Shown in pieces: positions 7,788-16,473 of a DNA stretch of 56,749 nt (positions are counted from its first letter, which is position 1; the number at the start of each line of letters is the position of its first letter). The stretch is from a virus. Below the pieces are notes generated by a model, which saw nothing but the letters and a program-made list of their open reading frames with translations, ran no database searches and was not told where the DNA came from. Position numbers and translations under genes: made by a program. The stretch is from positions 1-56,749 of IMG/VR virus record IMGVR_UViG_3300025108_000059; one strand, given 5' to 3'.

Positions 7788-8558
7788 TTACGCTGTAACG
7801 AACTTTGATGCAGTTTGTGTATAATTAAATTGTAATTCAGTAGTTAATGCTGTCTTAAATTTTAGTGTAAAGGTTCCTGATCCGTCATTTGTTACAGAAA
7901 ATTCTACATCAGTTAATTGAGAATCTCCGATAAATTTGTCTTCTATGTTTGAAGAAGAATTTCCATTAACTAGAATACTTAATGTTCCTTTACGCATATG
8001 TGTTGCATTAAACAATGCATAATCAATGCTAATATCATTTACAACGGCACTAGAAAAATTAATACCTGTTGTTTCAACTTGGCCGCCAGTGTTAGTAAAT
8101 TTAATAGTATTTCTTTTAACTCTGTCGTCAGTTGGTGAGCTTGTTATTTCTTTATTGTAATGTAATACAAATGTGTCGCCACCTGCAACCGCTCCACCTA
8201 GTCCATGAGCAAATGTGTAAATTGGCGGGTTGTTACCTTCTCCATCAGGATCGCTTACTGTTACGTCATTTGCTGGAACTGTAGTTGTTGAGTTGTCTGA
8301 GGCTTTGGTTACAACAATTGAATAGTCTGCTAGATTACTTAAATATAACGGAGTGGAAACTCCACCAATCGGAACTGCAAATGATACACTTGCATTAGTA
8401 GTAGTTGAGCTTTCTACAACACCAGTAACAGGTGTTTGTCCTAGAAAAAGTCTTTGCTCATCTTCTGCAAGGTAAAATTCGCCTGCTGCCAAAGAGCTTG
8501 GAATGTCCCCTATGTTCTGTTTTCTAATAATAATCTGCGATATTTTTGTTGTTGCCAT
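7788..8558 (-). CDS. virion structural protein (tail/fibre-associated)
   Basis: 256 residues, Thr/Ser/Asn-rich and predicted all-beta. The N-terminus (KISQIIIRKQNIGDIP, then AAGEFYLAEDEQRLFLG) is the opening common in phage tail appendage proteins (GEL-x-YAED-x-x-LFIG). The gene has its own late promoter (8585-8593) and a GAGGAT ribosome site, so it is expressed late. Its exact position in the particle is not known. Confidence 0.7.
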   Translation of the reverse strand: MATTKISQIIIRKQNIGDIPSSLAAGEFYLAEDEQRLFLGQTPVTGVVESSTTTNASVSFAVPIGGVSTPLYLSNLADYSIVVTKASDNSTTTVPANDVTVSDPDGEGNNPPIYTFAHGLGGAVAGGDTFVLHYNKEITSSPTDDRVKRNTIKFTNTGGQVETTGINFSSAVVNDISIDYALFNATHMRKGTLSILVNGNSSSNIEDKFIGDSQLTDVEFSVTNDGSGTFTLKFKTALTTELQFNYTQTASKFVTA

Positions 8559-8584
8559 TATCTTATCCTCGTTTTCTATATACT

Positions 8585-8593
8585 GTATTTATG
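8585..8593 (-). promoter_or_regulatory. late promoter element
   Basis: Minus strand CATAAATAC, 27 nt upstream of ATG 8558; it overlaps the stop region of the exonuclease gene. Confidence 0.7.
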
Positions 8594-9284
8594 ATGACAT
8601 GCCATAAAACTTCTCTAATCTTTTAGCCCACTGTGTTGACCAATAAGGAAATTCTGTTTCATCTGATTCAAACAATTGCCATTGGCAATCACCACTACAC
8701 ATAAAGATAGCAATGTTTTGAATCTTTGTTTCAAACATTTCATTGTGTGCTAATGCGTATGCGGCTCCTTGTAAAAAGTAGTCGTCAATCCATTCACGCT
8801 TTTTGGGTTTGTTAGTTTGCTTAAAATCCATAATAGTTGGTTTGCCTTTATACATACCAACTAAATCTGTTGTTCCTGCATATAAATTTGCCGCACATAA
8901 CATAACTTCTGTGCCCCATATTGCATCAATATCTTTATCGATATTATCTACAACAACCTGTGCCATTGCTTTAGCCTGTCTATGAATAATATTGTTACCT
9001 GGATTGTAAGTTTCATATTCGCCTAATGCCCAGTGTTCCAGGATATTATGCATTACTGTGCCTCTATTGGCAGCAGTTGTTGTTATACGTTGTGCTTCTT
9101 CTGTTCCAACACGTTTACGCCAGTTAGCTAATGCTTGTCGTTTTTCTGCTGGTTGTGTAGCACTTAAAATTGTTGTGACACTTGGAACTGGATCGCCGTA
9201 TGGATTCTCATACATGCGTTTGCCGTCAGCTTGTGTTTGACGGGTAAGTTCTTTGTAGTCATAGAGTTTGATTAATTCAGCCAT
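8589..9284 (-). CDS. PD-(D/E)XK exonuclease (RecB/Cas4/MGME1-like)
   Basis: 231 residues. The order matches RecB-type nucleases: SVTTILSATQPA, GTVMHNILEHWALG (His/Glu region), the acidic residue in AGTTDLVGMYKG, the D-x-K core in IMDFKQTNKPKK, and a downstream Gln/Tyr helix (FLQGAAYALAHN). The family trims single-stranded or broken DNA ends in repair and recombination. It has its own promoter (9291-9319) that ends 6 nt before the ATG, so the mRNA is probably leaderless. Confidence 0.88.
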   Translation of the reverse strand: MAELIKLYDYKELTRQTQADGKRMYENPYGDPVPSVTTILSATQPAEKRQALANWRKRVGTEEAQRITTTAANRGTVMHNILEHWALGEYETYNPGNNIIHRQAKAMAQVVVDNIDKDIDAIWGTEVMLCAANLYAGTTDLVGMYKGKPTIMDFKQTNKPKKREWIDDYFLQGAAYALAHNEMFETKIQNIAIFMCSGDCQWQLFESDETEFPYWSTQWAKRLEKFYGMSS

Positions 9285-9290
9285 GCTTAT

Positions 9291-9319
9291 ATGTTACACT
9301 AAAAACGTTAAGTTGTCAA
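9291..9319 (-). promoter_or_regulatory. sigma70-type promoter of leaderless class
   Basis: Minus strand TTGACA (9314-9319), 17-nt spacer, TAACAT (9291-9296), then 6 nt to ATG 9284. Transcription would start at or next to the start codon; there is no Shine-Dalgarno. Confidence 0.75.
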
Positions 9320-9984
9320 TCTTTTCTTAGTAGCCAACTACCAGGAATTTCACTCCAATGTAAAACTTCTTCAAAGTTATAACCAGAAGGATGACAGTTA
9401 TTGATTATCCAATTCCATTGTTCTATATTAATTTCTAAACAAGTTGATTGTATTTTATGTTGCATGTATTCAGTAGCTTTTTGCTTATTTGCAAATGAAT
9501 AGTTAATAACCATCATACTCAGGAAGTGAAATAATTCTGCTACAATGTAAAATGCTGTATGCTTGTTACCTTGTAATGCATCATCCCAATCAATTAACAC
9601 AGGCTTGTCTTTGTATAGCATAATGTTAAGATTAGTCATATCAACATTACATAATGGAAATACTTTTAAATTTGTATCTATCCAAATATCTATTAATGAG
9701 TAAACGTCTGCTTCTACATCATAGTTATAGTTTGCGTTTTCTAATTTGTGCATATCCATGTAAATATATTGGTCATTACAATAAACGTTTTTGAAATACT
9801 TAAAACCTAATGATTTGTTAATTATATCAGCATTTTTGCTTATTTCTTCTGTTGTAAATTTAGCAGAAGTTCCATTTGGAATAATTTTGTGGATATGGGT
9901 ATCACAATCATATACCCACCTTGGCAATATGAAGCTGTTACTAGTAGAATGATTGGATTTACTTTGATGTATGATTAACTTCAT
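9316..9984 (-). CDS. aminoglycoside/choline-kinase-like phosphotransferase (APH fold)
   Basis: 222 residues. A Brenner-type catalytic loop is visible in the C-terminal half: NVDMTNLNIML (family pattern H/N-x-D-x(4)-N, with Asn replacing His), followed by the metal motif VLIDWDDA. The N-lobe is short compared with typical APH enzymes (about 250-300 residues). The substrate is unknown and may be a small hydroxyl compound. The start overlaps the stop of the SGNH-like gene (TAATG), so translation is coupled. Confidence 0.7.
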   Translation of the reverse strand: MKLIIHQSKSNHSTSNSFILPRWVYDCDTHIHKIIPNGTSAKFTTEEISKNADIINKSLGFKYFKNVYCNDQYIYMDMHKLENANYNYDVEADVYSLIDIWIDTNLKVFPLCNVDMTNLNIMLYKDKPVLIDWDDALQGNKHTAFYIVAELFHFLSMMVINYSFANKQKATEYMQHKIQSTCLEINIEQWNWIINNCHPSGYNFEEVLHWSEIPGSWLLRKD

Positions 9985-10829
9985 TAGGATAACGCATCAA
10001 TAACTTTTTTGTTAGCTAAAATATAGTTATTAAGTAATTCTGAATTTCCTTTAGAAGTCAAATGATTATCAGATGCTGATACTTGTATTCCAATGCTGGC
10101 CAGATAATTATCAAAATGAACATCATCATGTTCGTTTGTTTGGTAGTTATATTTTTCTCTAAAATATTCCATCACACTAAAATCCCATGTATTAGAAGTA
10201 TGGTGAATAACATTGCGTTGGCCACCATCTTCGTTAATTTCTTGGGTTTGATGGGATCTATAATCCCAATCAATTAGAAATAAGTTATCAAAATTATATA
10301 AGTTATGTGCATTTCTATACCATTCTATTTCGTATAATCTTCGTAATTCACTACCTGATAAATTTATCTTCCAAAAATGCTCCAGTTTATTTAAATTTAT
10401 TACTGATTGTTGTGGATTCTGAGAGTTATACACACGACCTGGCAAAGGAGAGCCGTCTTCATACTTTGGGGAATCATTAACGGTTCCCCAAAAAAATTCA
10501 TAAGATGGACGGACTTCTTGCCAGTTTGGTTCTTGGTATCGAATTGCATATTCCCAAACTGGTTCTTCGTGTGCTATCTGAGCCATAAATGCCCAACGAC
10601 CTTGATATGTTCTATTCATGAATACAATATCAGCACCCCACTTTTTGGCATCCAGTAAGGCCCATTGAAATTGTTCTATTCCTTGTCCGCCTTTAGAATA
10701 ATTTCTATATTCATGATGTGGGTATGTTTTATATAACTGATAAGTCCAGTTAGATTTACATTGTGTTGGTTGATCGTGGCCAGCAAAATGACTACACCCG
10801 ATGATTGCTATCTTCTTGGATGTAGTCAT
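9984..10829 (-). CDS. SGNH/GDSL hydrolase-like protein
   Basis: 281 residues. Block I is IAIIGCSHFAGHD, with Ser of GCSH as the likely nucleophile; a block II-like Gly is in SKGGQGIEQF; block III-like Asn is in DIVFMNRT; block V is SDNHLTSKGNSEL, with D and His near the end. The family includes esterases and acyl- or acetyl-hydrolases. The spacing of the last block (D-N-H rather than D-x-x-H) is atypical, so activity is unproven. It is coupled to the APH-like gene. Confidence 0.65.
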   Translation of the reverse strand: MTTSKKIAIIGCSHFAGHDQPTQCKSNWTYQLYKTYPHHEYRNYSKGGQGIEQFQWALLDAKKWGADIVFMNRTYQGRWAFMAQIAHEEPVWEYAIRYQEPNWQEVRPSYEFFWGTVNDSPKYEDGSPLPGRVYNSQNPQQSVINLNKLEHFWKINLSGSELRRLYEIEWYRNAHNLYNFDNLFLIDWDYRSHQTQEINEDGGQRNVIHHTSNTWDFSVMEYFREKYNYQTNEHDDVHFDNYLASIGIQVSASDNHLTSKGNSELLNNYILANKKVIDALS

Positions 10830-10838
10830 TTGTAATTA

Positions 10839-11543
10839 TTAAATTGTATAATGAGCTGGGTCGCCTCTATCTGAGAGATCTGGTGGTTCGTATACATGAT
10901 TAACAGAATGTGGATGTTTTCTCATTTCTTTTTCTGCTTCCGGGCTCCATTCATGTGTTGGATATCCAACACCTACTAATAGTGCAGCATAATCAAAGTC
11001 ATCTCTGCCTGACCATTCTTTGATCATTTCTGTAATTGGATGTGGATCAAAACATACACAATTTCCTGTGTGTAATCCTAGTCTGTTAGCTTCAAATGTT
11101 AACATTCCCATTGCAGAGCCTACTGCAAATTGAGTATTCATCTGTTCCTCTTCTTCTATATCAAATGCTGTTGGATCCCAATGTTCTTCGTCTGGATAAT
11201 CCGGTGTTGGTGTATCTAATCCAGCAAATACAAATAACACAGGTGCTAATACTTGAGCATTACCTATAAATGTTGTTTGTGTCCCATCTTTGTTCTTTTT
11301 TGGCCAAGCCTTTAACGCTGCTTCTTCATCTGGGCGTGCTGTGTGCTTCCAAATTTTATCCATTTTATCTGGATCTGTAATTGTATAGATGTCAAAATAC
11401 CTGCGGCCTTGTTTAAATGGGCCGCCCATTGCCACCTGTGCTAAATGGTCAATTAGTGCTGATTCTACTGGAGTATCTGCATAATTTCTTGCACATATTT
11501 TTGATCTGTTTACTGCATCAATTGATGCCTGTAAGTCTTCCAT
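10839..11543 (-). CDS. nitroreductase-family protein
   Basis: 234 residues. Similarity is to the FMN-dependent nitroreductase fold: an N-terminal R-x-x-x-R/Y segment (RSKICARNYADTPV), AMGGPFKQGRRYF, the helix QMNTQFAVGSAMGMLTFEANRLGLHTG typical of the family core, and ALLVGVGYP near the C-terminus. It would reduce nitro or quinone compounds, or an enoyl-type bond, with NAD(P)H. AAGGGGA precedes the ATG. It heads the nitroreductase-SGNH-kinase cassette. Confidence 0.8.
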   Translation of the reverse strand: MEDLQASIDAVNRSKICARNYADTPVESALIDHLAQVAMGGPFKQGRRYFDIYTITDPDKMDKIWKHTARPDEEAALKAWPKKNKDGTQTTFIGNAQVLAPVLFVFAGLDTPTPDYPDEEHWDPTAFDIEEEEQMNTQFAVGSAMGMLTFEANRLGLHTGNCVCFDPHPITEMIKEWSGRDDFDYAALLVGVGYPTHEWSPEAEKEMRKHPHSVNHVYEPPDLSDRGDPAHYTI

Positions 11544-11609
11544 TTTATTTCCCCTTATATTTAAGCAACCACGCAGGTCGTAATAATATCTACGGTGATA
11601 ATATTTTTT

Positions 11610-11906
11610 TTATATATCTTCTCTAGTGTGTTCACTGCGAGAAGAACCACTTTTGTCATATTCGTTTATGTTAGCCATAGCTGCTAAAAATTCATCAGCT
11701 GTTGCTGAGTCAACGAAAATAGTTGTCAGTGTATATGATCCATCTTCGGTATTCTCATTAGATTGTTGTTGAGATGTAATTTTGCCTTCTGCTACAAATT
11801 GTTCGTGTATAGCTGCGGCTTCTTCTGATAATACTTTATCTTCACCTAATCCGGTTGCACTATCTAATAATGCTGGTGAAACTTTTACTGTCATTTTATG
11901 TGCCAT
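11610..11906 (-). CDS. hypothetical protein, 98 aa
   Basis: Small acidic protein with a beta segment (SYTLTTIFVDSATADEFLAAM) resembling a ferredoxin-like half. It has no recognised family. It follows the probable structural gene by 17 nt and ends about 66 nt before the nitroreductase gene, with no clear terminator. Confidence 0.6.
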   Translation of the reverse strand: MAHKMTVKVSPALLDSATGLGEDKVLSEEAAAIHEQFVAEGKITSQQQSNENTEDGSYTLTTIFVDSATADEFLAAMANINEYDKSGSSRSEHTREDI

Positions 11907-11923
11907 TGTTTATGCTCCTTTAA

Positions 11924-12541
11924 TTACCAATATATATGCCACTTGAATGTTTTTCCTGTAGCTGAGTTAGTTAATCTTTCTAATTTATAACCCAAGTTAT
12001 TAAAATATTTAATAACTGAATTCATTTGATTTTCCAAAGCTCTATCTGTGATAGTGCCTTGCCATGATGTGAAATAAGTAGTGCTATCGGGTGTAGGAGG
12101 GACATATATGCCATCTGTAAAACCTAATGCTGTATTTGCCGTGCCTGATCCTATTTCGTATGACCATGTTGTAGATGCAGGTAAAGTTATATTTAAAACT
12201 AAATAACCTGCGTCTTTGCTTGCTGTTACATTTGTAACACCAGCATCATTTATATCTGCTATAACAGAATTTAAATTTGTTCCGGAAGTTCCTAATGTAA
12301 TTGTGCTTCCATTAATAATAAAGGTGTCGCCTGCTGAAATTGTAGGATTATTTACTGTGCCAATTTTAATTGTGGCTGGTGTGGATTCTGTCATTGTAGT
12401 TCCATCGGATACATATGTATCGTAATCACCTGCAACACTTTTTGTAACTACGGCTCGCATGATTGCTGTGCATTCATCGAATACAATCATATCTTGTGAA
12501 CTTTTTGCTCTTGCCTGTGCTGCGTTTAATCCTATGTTCAT
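11924..12541 (-). CDS. probable virion protein with flagellin-like beta segment
   Basis: 205 residues. The middle (TISAGDTFIINGSTITLG, then LNSVIADINDAGVTNVTAS) resembles the beta-rich repeats found in flagellin hypervariable regions and phage adhesins. The C-terminal 40 residues (YFNNLGYKLERLTN) look globular. It overlaps the preceding gene by 4 nt (ATGA). A structural role is inferred from composition and late operon context. Confidence 0.6.
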   Translation of the reverse strand: MNIGLNAAQARAKSSQDMIVFDECTAIMRAVVTKSVAGDYDTYVSDGTTMTESTPATIKIGTVNNPTISAGDTFIINGSTITLGTSGTNLNSVIADINDAGVTNVTASKDAGYLVLNITLPASTTWSYEIGSGTANTALGFTDGIYVPPTPDSTTYFTSWQGTITDRALENQMNSVIKYFNNLGYKLERLTNSATGKTFKWHIYW

Positions 12542-12837
12542 TTGCTCATCTCTTTATCTACTTTTTTCTTAGCCAGTTTTGCAACTGTCTTGTCTTGTTT
12601 TTCTGGATCAGGTGCATCAACATCGCCGTCGTGATTAAAGAAAACTACGTTATCTTTTATAGTATTTACAATGGGGATACTATCAAGTAGTTCACGTAGT
12701 TCTTGTCCATCGACATGCATGTTTTGTGCATCTAATGTTTTTTCTAATGTTTCTAACGATACTGATGTGGCTTCTTCCGCTGTCATTACTGACAACATAT
12801 CTATTAGAGTATGCCTTATTAAATCGTTATACCTCAT
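12538..12837 (-). CDS. hypothetical protein, 99 aa
   Basis: Helical N-terminal half (LIRHTLIDMLSVMTAEEATSV is the visible pattern) and a Lys-rich tail (KTVAKLAKKKVDKEM). It overlaps the gene downstream (ATGA) and starts 3 nt after the one upstream. Unknown function. Confidence 0.6.
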   Translation of the reverse strand: MRYNDLIRHTLIDMLSVMTAEEATSVSLETLEKTLDAQNMHVDGQELRELLDSIPIVNTIKDNVVFFNHDGDVDAPDPEKQDKTVAKLAKKKVDKEMSK

Positions 12838-12840
12838 TTT

Positions 12841-13602
12841 TTACTTCTTTAACTGTGCAAACGCTTGCTTAAGAATACTTGGAGAAACTTTGCCTTCGGC
12901 TTGTGCTTCTTTAATTGTGCGAACTGCTGCCAAGTATGCATCTTCTTTCATCTCACGTCCGTCCATGTCGGAATCGGCATCCATTGCATCTGCTCCACCA
13001 AATTCGTCATCCATTGGTGCATCTAATGGTGCGTCAAGACCTGCTTCCATGTCACCTTCTGGTTCTACAGGCATATCCATGTCTGATGTTTCTGGTGCCA
13101 TACCTTGTGCTGTTAATACTGCATTTCCAACTTGCTCGTTTGCAGACTTAACTGCCTCTAGAGCTGAGCCAATAGCTGCTTCGGCACTTGAATTAAATGC
13201 ATCTGCTTCTGCTGTTCCAACTTGTTCTTTCATAGCATTATGAATACTCATTAGGTCCTCAACTTGCATACTTGCTAAGTTTTCGGCCATCTTTTGTAAG
13301 TCATCTGCCATTTGTTTTGCTGCTAGTAGGACTTCGGCTTGATCTAAATCAGCCGATTCTTCTAGCTTCTTTTTTTCTATTGCCATATCCATTCCTTCCG
13401 CAATTAGTAGTAGCTTTTGAAAATCTTTGTTACTAACGTCTTGGCCGTTTTCTCGAAGATCTGTAATTTTTCTTTGTGTAGACTCTTGTATTGCTTCTAA
13501 CTTAGAGCTAGGTGCATTAAAGTCTAACTTTAGACTAAAAACATCATCAAGCACACGCTTGAGTGTTGTTAGTTTGTTTTCTTTTAATTGTTGTAATTCC
13601 AT
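12841..13602 (-). CDS. acidic, coiled-coil-rich hypothetical protein
   Basis: 253 residues. Residues 1-150 are helical and charged (TLKRVLDDVFSLKL, KITDLRENGQD, AAKQMADDLQKMAENL). Residues 160-215 are a Met/Asp/Glu-rich low-complexity stretch with repeats of DAPLDAPMDD type. The composition resembles head-core or scaffold-type proteins, but no homologue is recognised. A late promoter at 13640-13648 starts this unit. Confidence 0.6.
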   Translation of the reverse strand: MELQQLKENKLTTLKRVLDDVFSLKLDFNAPSSKLEAIQESTQRKITDLRENGQDVSNKDFQKLLLIAEGMDMAIEKKKLEESADLDQAEVLLAAKQMADDLQKMAENLASMQVEDLMSIHNAMKEQVGTAEADAFNSSAEAAIGSALEAVKSANEQVGNAVLTAQGMAPETSDMDMPVEPEGDMEAGLDAPLDAPMDDEFGGADAMDADSDMDGREMKEDAYLAAVRTIKEAQAEGKVSPSILKQAFAQLKK

Positions 13603-13639
13603 TTTAGAACCCCATTTTTCTGATTAATATACTTATATT

Positions 13640-13648
13640 GTATTTATG
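13640..13648 (-). promoter_or_regulatory. late promoter element
   Basis: Minus strand CATAAATAC, 38 nt upstream of ATG 13602, just before the stop of the upstream gene. Confidence 0.7.
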
Positions 13649-13649
13649 C

Positions 13650-14270
13650 TTAGAGCAGTGATTTGATCTGTTTTTTGCAATTTGACATCTTTTGTATTGC
13701 ATTTCCTTGCTTGGCTATATATACATCTGTCTTATAACTTTCAGTTAAAGTCATTGACTTTTGTTTATACATAGCTGCTTCTGTTAAATATCCAGCATAA
13801 CGCTCATCTAACTTTGCAATTTGATCTACTTTGTATTGTTGTTGTGTTTTGTTAAACATCAAATGTTTAACGATTCCCATAGCACTTTCAAATAATGCTA
13901 CGTCTTCGTATAACATATTACCTTCTGCATCTTTAACATTATAGTATTTCTTTTTAACCCCATCAATTACATATTTTTGCACTATCTCAACATTATAATT
14001 ACCATTAATAGTAATATTGTCATTTTCTTTAAGTGCAACTGCTGTTAACATAGAAGATTCTGTATCTTTTTGTGTAATTGTTTTCTTTGTAGCGTTGGTG
14101 GTTGCTTCATCTAATTTTTGTAATATTTCATACATGGCTTTTGCATCAGATGAAACATTTCCAGGTGCTACTGATTTGTCAGTAACTACTGGTGTTGATT
14201 TTTGTTCTGTTGCGTTTGCTAATTTATTTAATATGTCTTGCATTCCTTGGACATCGTCAGATGATGGCAT
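13650..14270 (-). CDS. hypothetical protein, 206 aa
   Basis: N-terminal part has two copies of a short helix motif (MQDILNKLANAT and MYEILQKLDEAT) separated by a linker, then a small beta domain (NITINGNYNVEIVQKYV) and a helical tail (YAGYLTEAAMYKQK). No family recognised. It overlaps the 69-aa gene by one base and belongs to the late operon. Confidence 0.6.
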   Translation of the reverse strand: MPSSDDVQGMQDILNKLANATEQKSTPVVTDKSVAPGNVSSDAKAMYEILQKLDEATTNATKKTITQKDTESSMLTAVALKENDNITINGNYNVEIVQKYVIDGVKKKYYNVKDAEGNMLYEDVALFESAMGIVKHLMFNKTQQQYKVDQIAKLDERYAGYLTEAAMYKQKSMTLTESYKTDVYIAKQGNAIQKMSNCKKQIKSLL

Positions 14271-14479
14271 TATATACTCCTCGCTTGTTTGTAGTAGACT
14301 TTTTTGCCTTCTACTTGTTTGTTAACTAAATTCTTATTTACTAGACTTTGCATAAGATATACATCACGTTCAGAAAGGTCGTCTTTACATACTCTTTCTT
14401 CCATCATGCATTCATATACTTTGTTTTCTAATTTGTTTACAAATGTCGGGATTCCGCCTGGGCCTAATATAGATCTCAT
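14270..14479 (-). CDS. hypothetical protein, 69 aa
   Basis: Small charged helical protein (CKDDLSERDVYLMQSLVNK, ending YYKQARSI). Its ends share single bases with both neighbours, so it is tightly coupled in translation. Function unknown. Confidence 0.6.
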   Translation of the reverse strand: MRSILGPGGIPTFVNKLENKVYECMMEERVCKDDLSERDVYLMQSLVNKNLVNKQVEGKKVYYKQARSI

Positions 14480-15345
14480 TAACGTCTCCCGTATGCGAGT
14501 TGCTTTAATCTTTCAATTTCAGCTGCATTTTGATTTGATAATTCTGCGTTTGCGTTTGACTGTGCTGCATTTTGTCCACGTTCGACATCATCTGGATCTG
14601 CTCCAACTGATCTTGCTGCGCCTTGTCCTGTTGCTTGTTTATTACCGCCTGCTACTGTGCGTTGAACATTTGATGCAGATCTTTGTTGATCTTGTTGATT
14701 GTTTGTAAAGTCACGCTGGTTATTGTCGTTTTTTGTTGTTTGTGCTTTAATTGTCGAAGCTGATGCTTGTTGTGTTCCTACTGTTCCATATGCTTCTTCT
14801 ACATCAGTGTCTATTGCTTCTACTTTTGCTAATACTTTTATTTGATCTGGTGTCATTGTTTTTGATCTTTCTAAGTCATCACCAGATAATTTATGTTGGT
14901 ATGGACCGCGTCCGGCTGCAATATCTTCTTGTTCTAATTCGTTGTATAGGTTATCGCCTAAATCTTCGTTGTTTTTGTAAATGCTAAAATGATCGTTGCC
15001 AATGAAAACATCATCATCGCCAATTTGAACATCAAGCTCGTCACTACCATTTTTATCATGATAGTAATCTTCAATCTTGTCAATTAATCCGTGCATTGTA
15101 TAATCTGCTAGTTCACCGTCATCTGTGTCTGTTGTATACACATCATTTGCTTCTTCTGTTACTGAAGCATTAATATTTAATAATTCTAATACTGCGTTTT
15201 TATCATTCACTTTTAGACTATCCATTAAATTAAGTGTTTGACTGAAATTTAATTCTCTTAGCGAAGTTGATAATAGATCTTGTTCTATTTTAATATTATT
15301 ATCTGTTAAAAATTCTTGAACTTTATTTATTAATGAATCTGCCAT
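14479..15345 (-). CDS. hypothetical Asn/Gln-rich protein
   Basis: 288 residues. The N-terminal 60 residues are helical (LNKVQEFL-type and SLRELNFSQTLNLMDSL), followed by an acidic domain (ELDVQIGDDDVFIGNDHFSIY). The last 80 residues are rich in Gln, Asn and Ala (NQQDQQRSASNVQR, GQNAAQSNANAELSNQNA), low-complexity and probably disordered. A virion or core role is possible but not shown. Confidence 0.6.
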   Translation of the reverse strand: MADSLINKVQEFLTDNNIKIEQDLLSTSLRELNFSQTLNLMDSLKVNDKNAVLELLNINASVTEEANDVYTTDTDDGELADYTMHGLIDKIEDYYHDKNGSDELDVQIGDDDVFIGNDHFSIYKNNEDLGDNLYNELEQEDIAAGRGPYQHKLSGDDLERSKTMTPDQIKVLAKVEAIDTDVEEAYGTVGTQQASASTIKAQTTKNDNNQRDFTNNQQDQQRSASNVQRTVAGGNKQATGQGAARSVGADPDDVERGQNAAQSNANAELSNQNAAEIERLKQLAYGRR

Positions 15346-15346
15346 G

Positions 15347-15634
15347 TTATCTTCTCGCTTTATTTAATTGTCTCACAATTCTACTTTGTGGACTTATTCT
15401 TTTTGTTCTTTGTGCTTTTTTCATCATACGTGAACCTTTTGACATTCTCGTTTTTTTAAGCACGAATCTCTTTTTTAAATCTATAGGTTTGCTACATTGA
15501 GCTGGAGAGGCTACAACACGACCTTTTCTTGGTCCTACTGTGCATCTAAACTTAGTAGTAACTGCTTTACCTCGTCTGGCATATACTACTTTAGCTTCTG
15601 TAACAACGTTACTATATGACTCATTTAATATCAT
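15347..15634 (-). CDS. small Lys/Arg-rich protein
   Basis: 95 residues, strongly basic throughout (RGKAVTTKFRCTVGPRKGR, then KKTRMSKGSRMMKKAQRTKR). Two cysteines flank a short loop (C32 and C48) and may bind metal. The sequence type is known to me from marine T4-like phages as a conserved hypothetical. Nucleic-acid binding, for example as an internal head protein, is a reasonable inference from charge. Confidence 0.65.
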   Translation of the reverse strand: MILNESYSNVVTEAKVVYARRGKAVTTKFRCTVGPRKGRVVASPAQCSKPIDLKKRFVLKKTRMSKGSRMMKKAQRTKRISPQSRIVRQLNKARR

Positions 15635-15639
15635 TACTA

Positions 15640-15927
15640 TTATCCTGGTGGTATAAACCCTTGCATTCCCTGAAGGTTCAGCAATAATAATACTATAGTA
15701 GATAGTAATCCTGCAATAACTGTTGCGGCAGCTCCAAGAACTAATTTGTTCCCTGAAACTTTATCTGCTGTAGCCTTGTCGGCTAACTTCTGAACAGAGT
15801 CCACAAGGTCATCGACCTTATTTTCTAATCTTGTAAATTTTTCTTCCAAAACGCGATACCTCTCTGCACATAAATCTACGTGTGCTTCTAAGTTTTCACG
15901 CTCAAGTCTTGACTGTTGCATTGCCAT
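15640..15927 (-). CDS. small coiled-coil membrane protein
   Basis: 95 residues: an N-terminal heptad coiled coil (RVLEEKFTRLENKVDDLVDSV) and one C-terminal transmembrane span (LVLGAAATVIAGLLSTIVLLL). No cleavage site. This layout fits a membrane-anchored oligomer such as a spanin-like, lysis-inhibition or superinfection protein; none can be picked from sequence alone. Confidence 0.65.
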   Translation of the reverse strand: MAMQQSRLERENLEAHVDLCAERYRVLEEKFTRLENKVDDLVDSVQKLADKATADKVSGNKLVLGAAATVIAGLLSTIVLLLLNLQGMQGFIPPG

Positions 15928-15998
15928 TTATCTGTTCATCCTGTTTGCAGTCTATTAAAGAGCTGTGTTTCTTTTATATACTGTCGTAGTATATACTA

Positions 15999-16007
15999 CT
16001 ATTTATA
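15999..16007 (-). promoter_or_regulatory. late promoter element
   Basis: Minus strand TATAAATAG, identical over 8 bases to the T4 late consensus TATAAATA, 72 nt upstream of ATG 15927. Confidence 0.65.
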
Positions 16008-16470
16008 TGTTTTCACTAAATTTGAAGTAGGTATTTAACTTATCTTCATTATCAGTATTTATAATATCTCCATCTATTGTTACTGTTTCATCTAAATTAT
16101 CATGTATAGGAACAAAGTTAAAATCTTCTAGCAATAATGCGGTTTCAATATCATCTTTTTTCCATGCACCGTCTGTTTCTGATACAAATTTTAGTATCCA
16201 AACAGTCTGTGATCCAGTAAAATCATTACCAAAGTTATGAGTTGACATGCTTTGTGATTCTAGTTTAACAACACTACTTATAATTGGTTGTGTTCTTAAT
16301 CCAATTACTTGCATAAATGTATTCAAATTTTGACTTTGATAAAACTTTTTTGCATTTATTTTAGGACTAGATACATTTGAATCGGTTACATCTATTAACG
16401 TATAAATTGAATAGAAAGATGTATTACGACCAATGACTTCTGTGGGTCGCTGATTACTTTTTGTATACAT
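16003..16470 (-). CDS. hypothetical protein, 155 aa
   Basis: Mixed alpha/beta protein with TVWILKFVSETDGAW in the middle and an acidic C-terminus (ETVTIDGDIINTDNED). No recognised domain. It sits 3 nt after its upstream neighbour and is part of the late block. Confidence 0.6.
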   Translation of the reverse strand: MYTKSNQRPTEVIGRNTSFYSIYTLIDVTDSNVSSPKINAKKFYQSQNLNTFMQVIGLRTQPIISSVVKLESQSMSTHNFGNDFTGSQTVWILKFVSETDGAWKKDDIETALLLEDFNFVPIHDNLDETVTIDGDIINTDNEDKLNTYFKFSENI

Positions 16471-16473
16471 GTC

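Noticed and set aside
12671-13243. 190-codon plus-strand Ser/Ala-rich frame
   Set aside because: Antisense to two coupled minus-strand genes; no promoter or ribosome site.
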